From Pseudomonas quebecensis (lineage in GTDB: Bacteria; Pseudomonadota; Gammaproteobacteria; Pseudomonadales; Pseudomonadaceae), in the NCBI RefSeq assembly GCF_026410085.1, contig NZ_CP112866.1, forward strand, positions 3,100,001-3,164,000: a stretch of 64,000 nt of DNA, given 5' to 3'. The stretch's first letter is position 1, and every line of letters starts with the position of its first letter. The notes beneath the pieces are model-generated. The model made no database searches. It worked only from the letters and a program-made list of their open reading frames with translations, and had not been told where the DNA came from. Below are positions 8,838 to 18,474 of this stretch, piece after piece. Position numbers and translations under genes: made by a program.

Positions 8838-9077
8838 AGGGTTCACTCTCTAGGGTTTGATTCTGGATGCATAGGTATCTGCACAAGTCTTAAAGGCTGA
8901 CACATAACTCTGAGGCCGCCATACATTCAGCCAGGCCACGATTCTCAAACCTGCTGCCATCGGTGCCAAAATTGTTCCGCCCGACGGCTTAAACGTTTCA
9001 GGTTGCGGCGAACCTAACGGGTTCGTCGGCGTCCGAGCTAAGGCACTGTCGCTTAACGTTCGTCGCGAGGTTGTCAT

Positions 9078-9968
9078 TTGAAAGCCGCCATCATCAAAAA
9101 GTACCGCCTGGTCATCAAGACCATGGGCTACGTCGGCTGGTCGTTGTTCTGGCTGTTGCTGTGGGACGTGGCCGTCACGGTGGACTTCATGCTGTTTCTC
9201 ACCACCAAGATCAACCTGCCGCTGATGCCCCTGACCCTGCTCGGCTCGGCCCTGGTGGTGCTGATCAGTTTTCGCAACAGCAGCGCGTACAACCGCTGGT
9301 GGGAGGCCCGTACGCTGTGGGGAGCGATGGTCAACAATTCGCGCAGTTTTGCGCGCCAGGTGCTGACCCTGCTGGACGACCCTGGCAGTGAGGTCAACCC
9401 GGTCAAATCCACGCTGTTGCGCCGGCATGTGGCGTATGTGAACTGCCTGGCCGCCCACCTCAGGGGCCAACCATGCCCTGACGAAGTGCGCGCGTTCATC
9501 CCCGCCGAGGAGTTTGCGCGCAATGGCGCAACCAATAATTTCGCCAACGACCTCCTCACCGGCTCGGCGGCGTTGCTGGCGCGCGAATACAAGGCCGGCC
9601 ACCTGGACAGCATTCGCCTGGCACGGCTGGAGTCGACCCTGGTAGACCTGTCCAACGCCCAGGGTGGCATGGAGCGCATCGCCAACACGCCGCTGCCCTA
9701 CCCGTACGTGTATTTCCCGCGCCTGTTTATCACGCTGTTCTGCCTGATCGTACCGGTGGGCCTGGTGGAATCCCTGGGCTGGTTCACCCCGCTGGCCTCC
9801 ACGGTGGTGGGCTTTATGCTGCTGGCCATCGAACGCATCGGCACCGACCTGCAAAGCCCGTTCCGCTCCAGCGAACATCAGATCCAGATGGAAGCCATCT
9901 GCGAAACCATCGAGAAAAACCTGCAATCGATGCGCCGCGACACCCTGGCCGAGACCGTGATCGGCTGA
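9078..9968 (+). CDS. Bestrophin-like (UPF0187/YneE) membrane channel protein
   Basis: A 296-residue inner-membrane protein of the bacterial bestrophin family. Two hydrophobic segments near the N-terminus (about 20-65) are followed by the RNSSAYNRWWEARTLWG motif, a helical middle, and two more segments (about 210-260). Family members form pentameric channels for small ions. The start is a TTG at 9078, supported by a GCGAGG ribosome site 7 bases upstream; the next ATG (9123) would remove part of the conserved N-terminus. It stands alone on its strand, with 231 bases of unexplained sequence before it. Confidence 0.85.
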   Translation: MKAAIIKKYRLVIKTMGYVGWSLFWLLLWDVAVTVDFMLFLTTKINLPLMPLTLLGSALVVLISFRNSSAYNRWWEARTLWGAMVNNSRSFARQVLTLLDDPGSEVNPVKSTLLRRHVAYVNCLAAHLRGQPCPDEVRAFIPAEEFARNGATNNFANDLLTGSAALLAREYKAGHLDSIRLARLESTLVDLSNAQGGMERIANTPLPYPYVYFPRLFITLFCLIVPVGLVESLGWFTPLASTVVGFMLLAIERIGTDLQSPFRSSEHQIQMEAICETIEKNLQSMRRDTLAETVIG

Positions 9969-10113
9969 AACCGCCCCCACGTCCTAAAGTGCGTGCCCTC
10001 TCGGTCGATAACGAGGGTACGTACGCAAGGACCCTACCCTTCATAACAACCCCTGCGACGCTCAGCACTACCGTTTGCCTTGCCAAAACTATAAATACCC
10101 GCGGGTGAAAGTC

Positions 10114-12057
10114 ATGAATATCAAGCAGAAGCTGACCTGGGCGTTCGCGGCTATCGCGTGCGTGCCGGTCATCCTGGTAGCGGTACTGGTAGTGTTGAAC
10201 CTGCGCGAGGGGGCCCAGGCTAATTTCCTCGACAGCAGCGGGCGTGAAATCCGCCAGATCGACAACGGCATGAAGCAGTTCTTCGACGGCATCAGCCAGA
10301 ACGTCGAGTACGTGGCCAAGGACCCGCGCGTGGTCGCGGCCAAGGAGCTCAAGAGCTACGCCAGCGCCGACGCCGCGCAGATCCCGCTCACGCCGACCAA
10401 TAAAGAGCTGCTGGCGATTTTCGATCAGTTCGCCAAAAGCCACCCCACCACCGCCTACCTGTCTCTCGGCCTGGCCGACGGCGGCTACGCCAGCTGGCCC
10501 GACGACGCCAAGCTGACCAACTACGACCCGCGCGTGCGCCCCTGGTACAAAGCGGCGATTGCCGCGCCCGGCACCACCGTGCGCACCGGTGCTTATTACT
10601 GGGCACCGGACGACGTGGTGCTGATCGGCACCGTGCACACCGTGGCCGACGCCAGCGGCAATGTGCTGGGCGTGATCGGCCTGGATGTGTCGCTCAAGCA
10701 ACTGACCGAACTGGTCAAGAACATTAAGCTCGGTGACAGCGGTTACCTGATGCTGGTGGAAGGCAACGGCAACGTGTTGGTCGACCCCAGCGATGCCAAA
10801 CACAATTTCAAACCCCTCGCCGACCTGGGCCCCAACTACGCCGAACTGGCCAAGCGCGGCGACGGCGTAACCCAGATCGACATCGACGGCGTGGCCTACA
10901 TGGCCAACGTGGTCAGTTCCAAAGACCTGGGCTGGCGCTTTATCGGCCTGATCAAGCGCGACGAAGTGATGGCCGGCGCCACCCGCCTGACCTGGTTGAT
11001 CGCCGCCATCGCCGCGGCGCTGGCCGTGGTGTTCGCGATTGTCGGTGCCAGCTTTGCCAGCGTTATCGTGCGGCCGATTCGCGGCGTGGCCGATGGCCTG
11101 CAGGAAATCGCCGAAGGCGAAGGTGACCTCACTCGGCAACTCAAGGTTCAGGGCAAAGACGAAACCGCCACCCTGGCCGGCTGGTTCAACCAGTTCCTGG
11201 GCATGATCGCGCAACTGGTGCAGCGCATCGGCAGCGCATCCTCCGACCTGCAGAGCGCCGCCGCCGACACCAGCGAAGTGGCCAACAACATGAATCAGGC
11301 CGCCGGACGCCAGCGTGAAGCGGTGGAACTGGTGAGCACCGCCTTCAACGAAATGGTGGCCACCGCCAACGAAGTCGCGCGCTCCTGCAGCGCCGCCGCC
11401 TCGAGCGCCGACGAAGGCTACCGTGACGTGCACGACGGCCAGCAACATATCGGCGAAGCCACCGGCAGCGTACTGCGGCTCAGCGAAGACTTGCAGAAGT
11501 CGACCCAAACCATGCAGCAGTTGGAGCAGGACAGTAAAAACATCAACACCATCCTGGATACCATCCGCTCGATTGCCGAACAAACCAACCTGCTGGCGCT
11601 CAACGCCGCCATCGAAGCCGCGCGGGCCGGTGACCAGGGCCGTGGCTTTGCGGTGGTTGCCGATGAAGTGCGCGCCCTCGCCCGCCGCACCGCCGACTCC
11701 ACCGGCGAGATCGACAGCCTGCTGGGCAACCTCGCCCGCCGCACCCAGGAAGTCACGCAGCAGATGCAGGGCAGCCTGCTGGTGTCCCACACCAGCGTGG
11801 AACGCATCCAGCAGGCCCGTGACAGCTTCGACAAGATCCGCGGCTCGGTAGACTCGATCCGCGACCAGAACACCCAGATCGCTACCGCCGCCGAAGAGCA
11901 GCATCAGGTCGCCGAGGAGATCAACCGGCACATCGCGCAGATCCATGCCGATGCGCAACTGGTCGAAGGCTTTGCCCACTCGGCGCAGACCGGCTCGGGT
12001 CGTCTGACTGATATTTCCGCTCAGCTCAAGGGGTTGGTGGGGCGCTTCAAGTTCTAG
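10114..12057 (+). CDS. Methyl-accepting chemotaxis protein with dCache sensor, amino-acid type
   Basis: A 647-residue chemoreceptor. After a first membrane segment (about 10-30) comes a periplasmic double Cache domain (about 35-275), a second membrane segment (about 285-305), a HAMP linker, and a cytoplasmic signalling domain with the [15 protein letters not shown] hairpin tip. The membrane-distal pocket shows Y-x-x-x-x-R-x-W-Y, a later Tyr in GAYYW, and Asp in GLDVSL; this Tyr/Arg/Trp/Tyr/Tyr/Asp pattern is the known amino-acid-binding signature of PctA-like receptors. The ATG at 10114 follows GGGTGA. It lacks a C-terminal CheR-tethering pentapeptide. Ligand assignment to L-amino acids is inferred from the motif. 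Confidence 0.88.
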   Translation: MNIKQKLTWAFAAIACVPVILVAVLVVLNLREGAQANFLDSSGREIRQIDNGMKQFFDGISQNVEYVAKDPRVVAAKELKSYASADAAQIPLTPTNKELLAIFDQFAKSHPTTAYLSLGLADGGYASWPDDAKLTNYDPRVRPWYKAAIAAPGTTVRTGAYYWAPDDVVLIGTVHTVADASGNVLGVIGLDVSLKQLTELVKNIKLGDSGYLMLVEGNGNVLVDPSDAKHNFKPLADLGPNYAELAKRGDGVTQIDIDGVAYMANVVSSKDLGWRFIGLIKRDEVMAGATRLTWLIAAIAAALAVVFAIVGASFASVIVRPIRGVADGLQEIAEGEGDLTRQLKVQGKDETATLAGWFNQFLGMIAQLVQRIGSASSDLQSAAADTSEVANNMNQAAGRQREAVELVSTAFNEMVATANEVARSCSAAASSADEGYRDVHDGQQHIGEATGSVLRLSEDLQKSTQTMQQLEQDSKNINTILDTIRSIAEQTNLLALNAAIEAARAGDQGRGFAVVADEVRALARRTADSTGEIDSLLGNLARRTQEVTQQMQGSLLVSHTSVERIQQARDSFDKIRGSVDSIRDQNTQIATAAEEQHQVAEEINRHIAQIHADAQLVEGFAHSAQTGSGRLTDISAQLKGLVGRFKF

Positions 12058-12080
12058 CCAAACAACCGAAGGCGATCAAT

Positions 12081-12118
12081 AAAGCCGCTTGTTTCTGACG
12101 GAACAAGCGGCTTTTTCA
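12081..12118 (+). terminator. Terminator of the chemoreceptor gene
   Basis: Perfect 13-base arms (12081-12093 and 12102-12114) with an 8-base loop are followed by a T run. It lies 23 bases after the stop codon. Confidence 0.85.
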
Positions 12119-12170
12119 TGCGCCCGCACTCACCACGGCCGTTGAAGTCGGCCGACCAGCAAAAATGTAC

Positions 12171-12180
12171 TAACTAGTTA
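12171..12180. promoter_or_regulatory. Palindrome upstream of gcd
   Basis: TAACTAGTTA is a perfect 10-base palindrome 53 bases before gcd; extended to 14 bases it keeps 12 symmetric positions. It could be a repressor operator for gcd, but no matching regulator is encoded beside it. Confidence 0.35.
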
Positions 12181-12232
12181 CTTGTCTTGCTAACATTGCG
12201 CCTTTGCCCTCTCTCACTCGAGTCCTTTCGAT

Positions 12233-14641
12233 ATGAAACGAGCATCGCGCGCCACTGGCGTCTCTAGATTTATCCTGCTGGGCCTGGGTGTGATCATCGC
12301 CCTGCTCGGCCTCGCGCTGGCCGTCGGCGGCGCCAAACTGGTCAGTCTCGGCGGTTCCTGGTACTTCCTGGTGGGCGGTGTGGCCATGGCGGTTGCCGGG
12401 CTGTTGATTGCCCGTCGAAAACCGGCCGGCGCGTGGCTGTTCGCGGGTTTTCTGCTGGGCACGGCGGTGTGGGCCGTGGCGGACGTTGGCCTGGTGTTCT
12501 GGCCGCTGTTCTCGCGGCTGTTCATGTTCGCGGTGATCGGCCTGGTGGTGGCGCTGGTGTACCCGCTGCTGGCGGGCAAGCCCGCCCGCGGCGCGTATGG
12601 CGTGGCCGCCGTGCTGGCTGCGGGCGTGGCGATTGCCGCAGGCAACATGTTTGTCGCGCATCCGAGCGTGGCGCCTACCGGTGCAGGCCCGGGCGTTACG
12701 CCGGTGGTGGCGGCCGAGGCGCAGAAAGACTGGGCGCACTACGGCAACACCGAAGGCGGCAGCCGCTTTGCCGCCCTGGATCAGATAAACCGCGACAACA
12801 TCGGCAAGCTCAAAGTGGCCTGGACCTATCGCACCGGTGACGTGGCCATCAGCGACGGCAACGGTGCCGAAGACCAACTCACACCCCTGCAGATCGGCAA
12901 CAAAGTGTTTATCTGCACGCCGCACAACAACCTGATCGCCCTGGACGCCGACACCGGCAAAGAGCTGTGGAAGAACCAAGTCAACGCCCAGTCGGCGGTA
13001 TGGCAACGTTGCCGGGGCCTGGCGTATTTCGACGCCAGCGCGCCGATCGTCCAGCCGACCCAACCCGGCAGCTCGCCGATCATCGCCGCCAGCGTTGCCC
13101 CCGGCGCACAGTGTCAGCGTCGGTTGCTGACCAACACCATCGATGCGCGCCTGATTGCGGTGGACGCCGACACCGGCCAATTCTGCGAAGACTTCGGCAC
13201 CCATGGCCAGGTGGATCTCAAAGCAGGCCTGGGCAATGTGCCGGACAGTTACTACCAACTGTCCTCCGCCCCGCTGATCGCCGGGACTACCGTGGTGGTC
13301 GGCGGCCGCGTCGCCGATAACGTGCAGTCCGATATGCCCGGCGGCGTCATCCGTGGCTTCGATGTGATCAGTGGGCAAATGCGCTGGGCCTTCGACCCGG
13401 GCAACCCTGAGGACAAACACGCGCCGGCAGACGGCAGCACCTATGTGCGCAGCACGCCCAACAGCTGGGCGCCGATGTCCTACGACCCGCAGATGAACAC
13501 GGTCTTCCTGCCGATGGGCAGCTCGTCCACCGACATCTACGGCGTGGAGCGCACCCAACTCGATCACACCTATGGCGCGTCCGTATTGGCGCTGGACGCC
13601 TCAACCGGTGCCGAGAAGTGGGTGTACCAGACCGTTCACAATGACCTGTGGGACTTCGACCTGCCGATGCAACCGAGCCTGATCGACTTCACCCCACCGG
13701 GCAGCGACACCGCTGTACCGGCAGTGGTGATCGGCACCAAGGCCGGGCAGATCTATGTGCTTGATCGCGCGACCGGCCGGCCGCTGACCGAGGTCAAGGA
13801 AGTACCGGTCAAGGCCGCGAATATCCCCAACGAACCCTACTCGCCGACCCAGCCTGAATCGGTGGGCATGCCGCAGATTGGCGCGCAAACCCTGAGCGAG
13901 TCGGACATGTGGGGCGCCACCCCGTACGACCAATTGCTGTGCCGCATCGACTTCAAGGGCATGCGCTACGACGGCCTGTACACCGCGCCGGGTACGGACA
14001 AATCCTTGAGCTTCCCTGGCTCTCTGGGCGGCATGAACTGGGGCAGCATCTCCACTGACCCGGTGCACGGGTTTATCTTCGTCAACGACATGCGCCTGGG
14101 CCTGTGGATCCAGATGATCCCATCGCAGAACAAGGCGCTGGCCGCGTCCGGTGGCGAGGCGTTGAACACCGGCATGGGCGCGGTCCCGCTCAAGGGCACG
14201 CCGTATGCGGTGAACAAAAACCGCTTCCTGTCGGTGGCCGGCATCCCATGCCAGGCGCCGCCGTTCGGCACCCTCACCGCCATCGACATGAAGACCCGGA
14301 AAGTCGCGTGGCAAGTGCCGGTCGGCACCGTCGAGGACACCGGGCCGTTGGGTGTTCGCATGCACCTGCCGATCAAGATCGGCCTGCCGACCCTTGGCGG
14401 AACGCTATCGACCCAGGGCGGCCTGATCTTTATCGCCGGCACCCAGGACTTCTACCTGCGCGCCTTCAACAGCGGCAACGGTGACGAAATCTGGAAGGCG
14501 CGCCTGCCCGTCGGGAGCCAGGGCGGCCCGATGACCTACGTGTCGCCCAAAACCGGCAAGCAATACATCGTGATCACTGCCGGCGGTGCACGCCAGTCCA
14601 CCGACCGGGGCGACTATGTAATCGCCTACGCCTTGCCGTAA
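12233..14641 (+). CDS. gcd: Membrane-bound PQQ-dependent glucose dehydrogenase
   Basis: An 802-residue quinoprotein. About five membrane segments fill the first 140 residues, followed by the periplasmic eight-bladed PQQ propeller beginning at DWAHYGNTEGGSRFAALDQIN. The propeller contains repeated W-docking motifs (GKLKVAWTYRTGD, GKELWKNQ, GAEKWVYQTVHNDLWD) and the HNDLWDFD segment that holds the catalytic Asp. It oxidises aldoses, chiefly glucose, to lactones in the periplasm and passes electrons to ubiquinone. Length fits the family (about 800). It can also oxidise xylose, which is notable next to the xylose operon. Convergent with xylR. Confidence 0.95.
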   Translation: MKRASRATGVSRFILLGLGVIIALLGLALAVGGAKLVSLGGSWYFLVGGVAMAVAGLLIARRKPAGAWLFAGFLLGTAVWAVADVGLVFWPLFSRLFMFAVIGLVVALVYPLLAGKPARGAYGVAAVLAAGVAIAAGNMFVAHPSVAPTGAGPGVTPVVAAEAQKDWAHYGNTEGGSRFAALDQINRDNIGKLKVAWTYRTGDVAISDGNGAEDQLTPLQIGNKVFICTPHNNLIALDADTGKELWKNQVNAQSAVWQRCRGLAYFDASAPIVQPTQPGSSPIIAASVAPGAQCQRRLLTNTIDARLIAVDADTGQFCEDFGTHGQVDLKAGLGNVPDSYYQLSSAPLIAGTTVVVGGRVADNVQSDMPGGVIRGFDVISGQMRWAFDPGNPEDKHAPADGSTYVRSTPNSWAPMSYDPQMNTVFLPMGSSSTDIYGVERTQLDHTYGASVLALDASTGAEKWVYQTVHNDLWDFDLPMQPSLIDFTPPGSDTAVPAVVIGTKAGQIYVLDRATGRPLTEVKEVPVKAANIPNEPYSPTQPESVGMPQIGAQTLSESDMWGATPYDQLLCRIDFKGMRYDGLYTAPGTDKSLSFPGSLGGMNWGSISTDPVHGFIFVNDMRLGLWIQMIPSQNKALAASGGEALNTGMGAVPLKGTPYAVNKNRFLSVAGIPCQAPPFGTLTAIDMKTRKVAWQVPVGTVEDTGPLGVRMHLPIKIGLPTLGGTLSTQGGLIFIAGTQDFYLRAFNSGNGDEIWKARLPVGSQGGPMTYVSPKTGKQYIVITAGGARQSTDRGDYVIAYALP

Positions 14642-14672
14642 CCCCAGCGTGCGCTCCGGCACTGCTTGAACA

Positions 14673-14699
14673 TGTGGGAGGGAACAAGCCCCTCCCACA
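14673..14699. terminator. Bidirectional terminator between gcd and xylR
   Basis: TGTGGGAGGG (14673-14682) and CCCTCCCACA (14690-14699) form a perfect 10-base stem with a short loop between two convergent genes. The sequence also belongs to the common Pseudomonas REP-like hairpin class. Confidence 0.6.
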
Positions 14700-14718
14700 C
14701 AGCAGCGCATGTAAGGCC

Positions 14719-15915
14719 CTAATCAGGCACGGGCAACGCCCACTCCTCGCCTTGCTGGTACTCACGCGGCGTGCAGCCGAATTCACGGCGAAACACGGTG
14801 TGCAGGTACTGCGCCGACTTGAAGCCGCACTGTGTCGCCACGTCGGCAATCGGCCGTTCGTGGTTTGCCAGGCCCTTGGCGGCGGCGGCGAGTTTAAAGC
14901 GCAGGATCTCGTCATGCACGCTGCAACCGCGCACCTTGCGAAAGTGTGATTCCAAGGATGAACGCGACACGCCGACATAGGCCGCCACCTGCGCGGTCTT
15001 GATGCCCTGGCAGGCGTACTGGCGGATAAACAGCAGCGCCTGCATCACGTACGGGTTGCCCAAGGGCTGATGCAGGCTGGAGGCCTGCACGTTGATCGCC
15101 TCCGGGGCCACCAGGATCTGCGTGCCACTGGCGGGTTTGCCGTGCAGCATCTGGTGCAACAGCGCGGCGGCGGTGCGGCCCATGGTTTCGGTGCCCTGGA
15201 TCACGGAACTGAGCGGCACCCGCGTGAGGGTGCGGGTCAGCGGGTCGTTGTCGATGCCGATCAGCGCCACTTGCTCCGGCACCGCGATACCAGCGGTGAG
15301 GCAGGCTTGCAGCAATTGCCGGGCGCGGGCGTCGGTGACGGCGATGATGCCGATGGGCTTGGGCAGGCTGTGCAGCCAGGCGATCTGCTGCTCCACCGCG
15401 CTGTCCCACAATGGCGCGCTGGTGCCCAGGCCGCGATACACCTCCACGTGCAGACCATCGCGCTGCATCAGGCGACGAAAGGCTTTTTCGCGCTCCTGGG
15501 CCCAGCGGTTGGCCTGGGCCTCGGGCAGGCTGAAACAGGCAAACCGGGTCAGCCCGGCCTCGATCAGGTGCTCGTAAGCCAGCTTCATCAACCCATGGTT
15601 GTCGGTGGCCACGTAGGGAATGCCCTTGGGATAGGCGCGTGCATCCTCATAAGAACCGCCCACCGCCACCACCGGCACCTTGCTGTGGGCCAACGCTTCG
15701 CCGATCAGCGGGTCATCGAAGTCGGCGATGATGCCGTCGCCCTGCCAACGCTCGATGCCTTTGAGCCGACACAGAAAGTCCTCCTCCAGGAACAAGTCCC
15801 AGGACGCACGCGTGCTGCTCAGGTAATTGCCGATGCCGGCGATGATGCCACGGTCGTAGATTTTGCTGCCGTTGAACAGCAAGGCGATGCGGTGCACGGG
15901 CGGTAGGGTTTTCAT
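14719..15915 (-). CDS. xylR: Xylose operon regulator XylR (AraC family)
   Basis: A 398-residue regulator with a LacI-type periplasmic-binding-like sensor domain (about residues 5-270, starting RIALLFNGSKIYDRGIIAGI) fused to a C-terminal AraC helix-turn-helix pair (about 290-390, ending in the conserved CGFKSAQYLHTVFRREFGCTPREYQ-type segment). This architecture and the opening residues match XylR, which activates xylose genes on binding D-xylose. The ATG at 15915 was chosen over an upstream start at 15963. An AATAACAA motif overlaps the start codon and may allow Crc/Hfq translational repression. Divergent from xylA. Confidence 0.92.
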   Translation of the reverse strand: MKTLPPVHRIALLFNGSKIYDRGIIAGIGNYLSSTRASWDLFLEEDFLCRLKGIERWQGDGIIADFDDPLIGEALAHSKVPVVAVGGSYEDARAYPKGIPYVATDNHGLMKLAYEHLIEAGLTRFACFSLPEAQANRWAQEREKAFRRLMQRDGLHVEVYRGLGTSAPLWDSAVEQQIAWLHSLPKPIGIIAVTDARARQLLQACLTAGIAVPEQVALIGIDNDPLTRTLTRVPLSSVIQGTETMGRTAAALLHQMLHGKPASGTQILVAPEAINVQASSLHQPLGNPYVMQALLFIRQYACQGIKTAQVAAYVGVSRSSLESHFRKVRGCSVHDEILRFKLAAAAKGLANHERPIADVATQCGFKSAQYLHTVFRREFGCTPREYQQGEEWALPVPD

Positions 15916-16054
15916 TGTTATTGTCCTGGGGCCAGTCGGCACAGAGTAGCCCTCACCACTCAAAATCGCACCCTGCCTTGGTGATTTTCATAATCGGCGG
16001 GCGCGGTGCCGTTGCTAGTATCCAGACACCGCCAAGAACAATAAGGAAAACGCC
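15916..16054. promoter_or_regulatory. Divergent xylR/xylA promoter region
   Basis: 139 bases separate the two starts. Inverted AAAATC (15961-15966) and GATTTT (15982-15987) arms are a possible XylR half-site pair. AAGAACAA at 16034-16041, immediately before the xylA ribosome site, matches the AANAANAA pattern bound by Hfq/Crc in pseudomonads. Confidence 0.5.
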
Positions 16055-17371
16055 ATGACGTACTTCCCCGGTGTCGAGAAGGTTCGCTTCGAAGGCCCCG
16101 ACAGCGATGCTCCCCTCGCCTTTCGCCATTACGACGCCAACAAGCTGATCCTCGGCAAACCGATGCGCGAGCACCTGCGCATGGCCGCGTGTTATTGGCA
16201 CACCTTCGTGTGGCCGGGCGCCGATATGTTCGGGATGGGCACCTTCAAGCGCCCTTGGCAGCGCAGCGGTGAGCCGATGGATGTGGCCATCGGCAAGGCC
16301 GAGGCAGCCTTTGAGTTTTTCTCCAAGCTGGGCATCGACTATTACAGTTTTCACGACACCGATGTGGCGCCAGAAGGCAGTTCGCTCAAGGAGTACCGCA
16401 ACCACTTTGCGCAGATGGTCGACCACCTGGAGCGCCATCAGGAACAGACCGGCATCAAGCTGTTGTGGGGCACCGCCAATTGCTTCAGCAATCCGCGCTT
16501 TGCGGCCGGCGCCGCCACCAACCCGGACCCGGAGGTATTTGCCTATGCCGCGGCCCAGGTGTTCAGCGCGATGAACGCTACACTGCGGCTCAAAGGCGCC
16601 AACTATGTGCTGTGGGGCGGTCGCGAAGGGTATGAAACCCTGCTCAACACCGACCTCAAGCGCGAGCGCGAACAGCTCGGGCGCTTTATGCGCATGGTGG
16701 TGGAGCACAAGCACAAGATCGGCTTCAAGGGCGACCTACTGATCGAACCCAAGCCCCAGGAACCGACCAAGCACCAGTACGATTACGACAGCGCCACGGT
16801 GTTCGGCTTCCTGCACGAATATGGTTTAGAACATGAGATAAAGGTCAACATCGAAGCTAACCACGCGACCCTGGCCGGGCATAGCTTTCACCACGAAATC
16901 GCCACCGCCGTGTCCCTCGGCATCTTCGGCAGTATCGACGCCAACCGCGGCGACCCGCAGAACGGCTGGGACACCGACCAGTTCCCCAACAGCGTCGAGG
17001 AAATGACCCTGGCCACCTATGAAATCCTCAAGGCTGGCGGCTTCAAAAATGGCGGCTATAACTTTGACTCCAAGGTGCGCCGCCAAAGCCTCGACGAAAT
17101 CGACCTGTTTCACGGCCACGTCGGCGCCATGGACGTGCTCGCCCTGGCGCTGGAACGCGCGGCGGCCATGGTGCAGAACGACCGGTTGCAACAGTTCAAG
17201 GACCAACGCTACGCCGGTTGGCAGCAACCCTTGGGCCAGTCGGTACTGAGCGGCGAGTTCAGCCTGGAATCCCTGGCCGAACATGCGTTTGCCCATGAAC
17301 TGAACCCCCAGGCCGTGAGCGGTCGGCAGGAGATGCTGGAGGGGGTGGTCAACCGGTTTATTTATCGGTGA
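16055..17371 (+). CDS. xylA: Xylose isomerase
   Basis: A 438-residue cytoplasmic isomerase converting D-xylose to D-xylulose. It carries the class II signatures: the [13 protein letters not shown] segment with the catalytic His/Asp, the [16 protein letters not shown] metal-site motif, the [16 protein letters not shown] stretch, and the [12 protein letters not shown] and [20 protein letters not shown] motifs. Length matches the usual 435-440. First gene of xylAFGH with a good AAGGA ribosome site. No xylB xylulokinase is present in the window, so phosphorylation of xylulose must rely on a gene elsewhere. Confidence 0.97.
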   Translation: MTYFPGVEKVRFEGPDSDAPLAFRHYDANKLILGKPMREHLRMAACYWHTFVWPGADMFGMGTFKRPWQRSGEPMDVAIGKAEAAFEFFSKLGIDYYSFHDTDVAPEGSSLKEYRNHFAQMVDHLERHQEQTGIKLLWGTANCFSNPRFAAGAATNPDPEVFAYAAAQVFSAMNATLRLKGANYVLWGGREGYETLLNTDLKREREQLGRFMRMVVEHKHKIGFKGDLLIEPKPQEPTKHQYDYDSATVFGFLHEYGLEHEIKVNIEANHATLAGHSFHHEIATAVSLGIFGSIDANRGDPQNGWDTDQFPNSVEEMTLATYEILKAGGFKNGGYNFDSKVRRQSLDEIDLFHGHVGAMDVLALALERAAAMVQNDRLQQFKDQRYAGWQQPLGQSVLSGEFSLESLAEHAFAHELNPQAVSGRQEMLEGVVNRFIYR

Positions 17372-17396
17372 CATTTTCACGACAAATCCCTGCACG

Positions 17397-17414
17397 GAGC
17401 GTCGAAGGACGCTC
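17397..17414 (+). other. Hairpin between xylA and xylF
   Basis: GAGCGTC and GACGCTC flank a GAAG tetraloop in the 101-base gap. It lacks a T run; an mRNA-stabilising or processing stem that separates xylA from the more abundant binding-protein message is a reasonable guess. Confidence 0.4.
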
Positions 17415-17447
17415 TACAGTTTTACCCGCATCACGCTGTGTCTTTCC

Positions 17448-17455
17448 AACAACAA
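17448..17455 (+). promoter_or_regulatory. CA motif before xylF (putative Crc/Hfq site)
   Basis: AACAACAA lies 17 bases before the xylF start, next to the AAAGGA ribosome site. It fits the AANAANAA consensus for Hfq/Crc binding, as seen at the other xyl starts. Confidence 0.5.
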
Positions 17456-17472
17456 TAAAAGGACGCACCACC

Positions 17473-18474
17473 ATGAAATCATTCAAACGCACCCTGCTCG
17501 CCACCGCCCTGGCCCTGTTCGCCCTGCCGGTCATGGCCGATTCCGCCCATCCGAAAATCGGTTTTTCCATCGACGACCTGCGCCTGGAGCGCTGGTCCCG
17601 CGACCGCGATTACTTCGTGGCGGCGGCGGAAAAACTCGATGCCAAGGTTTTTGTGCAATCGGCCGATGCCAACGAGCAGAAGCAGATTTCCCAGATCGAA
17701 AACCTGATCTCGCGCGGCGTCGATGTGATTGTGATCGTGCCGTTCAACGCCACGGTGCTGACCAACGCGGTCGCCGAAGCGAAGAAGGCCGGAATCAAGG
17801 TGGTGTCCTATGACCGCCTGATTCTCAATGCCGACATCGATGCCTACATCTCCTTCGATAACGAAAAAGTCGGCGAGATGCAGGCCAGCGGCGTGCTGCA
17901 GGCGGCGCCCAAGGGCAATTATTTCCTGCTCGGCGGCGCGCCTACCGATAACAACGCCAAGGTGCTGCGCGAAGGCCAGATGAAGGTGCTGCAACCGGCC
18001 ATCGACAAGGGCGATATCAAGGTGGTCGGCCAGCAGTGGGTCAAGGAATGGAACCCTACCGAAGCCCTGAGCATTGTCGAAAACGCCCTGACCCGGAACA
18101 ACAACAAGATCGACGCCATCGTCGCCTCCAACGACGCCACCGCCGGCGGTGCGATCCAGGCCCTGGCCGCGCAGAAGCTGGCGGGCAAGGTGCCGATCTC
18201 CGGCCAGGACGCCGACCTCGCCGCCGTCAAGCGCGTGATCGACGGCACCCAGACCATGACCGTGTACAAGCCGCTCAAGCTGATCGCCACCGAAGCCGCC
18301 AAACTTTCGGTGCAACTGGCGCGTAACGAGAAACCCACCTACAGCTCGCAGTACGACAATGGCAGCAAGCAGGTCGACACCATCCTGCTCACCCCGACGC
18401 CATTGACCAAGGCCAATATCGACCTGTTGGAAAAGGACGGTTTCTACACCAAAGAGCAGATCGGCGGGCAATGA
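17473..18474 (+). CDS. xylF: D-xylose ABC transporter, periplasmic binding protein
   Basis: A 333-residue binding protein with an N-terminal signal peptide (about 1-21, ending VMA-D) and a type I periplasmic-binding fold. Family marks include the opening [30 protein letters not shown], and the hinge region [16 protein letters not shown]. It delivers D-xylose to the XylGH complex. The stop overlaps the xylG start by four bases (ATGA), indicating translational coupling. Confidence 0.95.
   Translation: MKSFKRTLLATALALFALPVMADSAHPKIGFSIDDLRLERWSRDRDYFVAAAEKLDAKVFVQSADANEQKQISQIENLISRGVDVIVIVPFNATVLTNAVAEAKKAGIKVVSYDRLILNADIDAYISFDNEKVGEMQASGVLQAAPKGNYFLLGGAPTDNNAKVLREGQMKVLQPAIDKGDIKVVGQQWVKEWNPTEALSIVENALTRNNNKIDAIVASNDATAGGAIQALAAQKLAGKVPISGQDADLAAVKRVIDGTQTMTVYKPLKLIATEAAKLSVQLARNEKPTYSSQYDNGSKQVDTILLTPTPLTKANIDLLEKDGFYTKEQIGGQ

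Noticed and set aside
9814..11979. 721-codon minus-strand frame opposite the chemoreceptor
   Set aside because: Low-complexity Gly/Ala/His-rich shadow frame caused by third-position GC bias.
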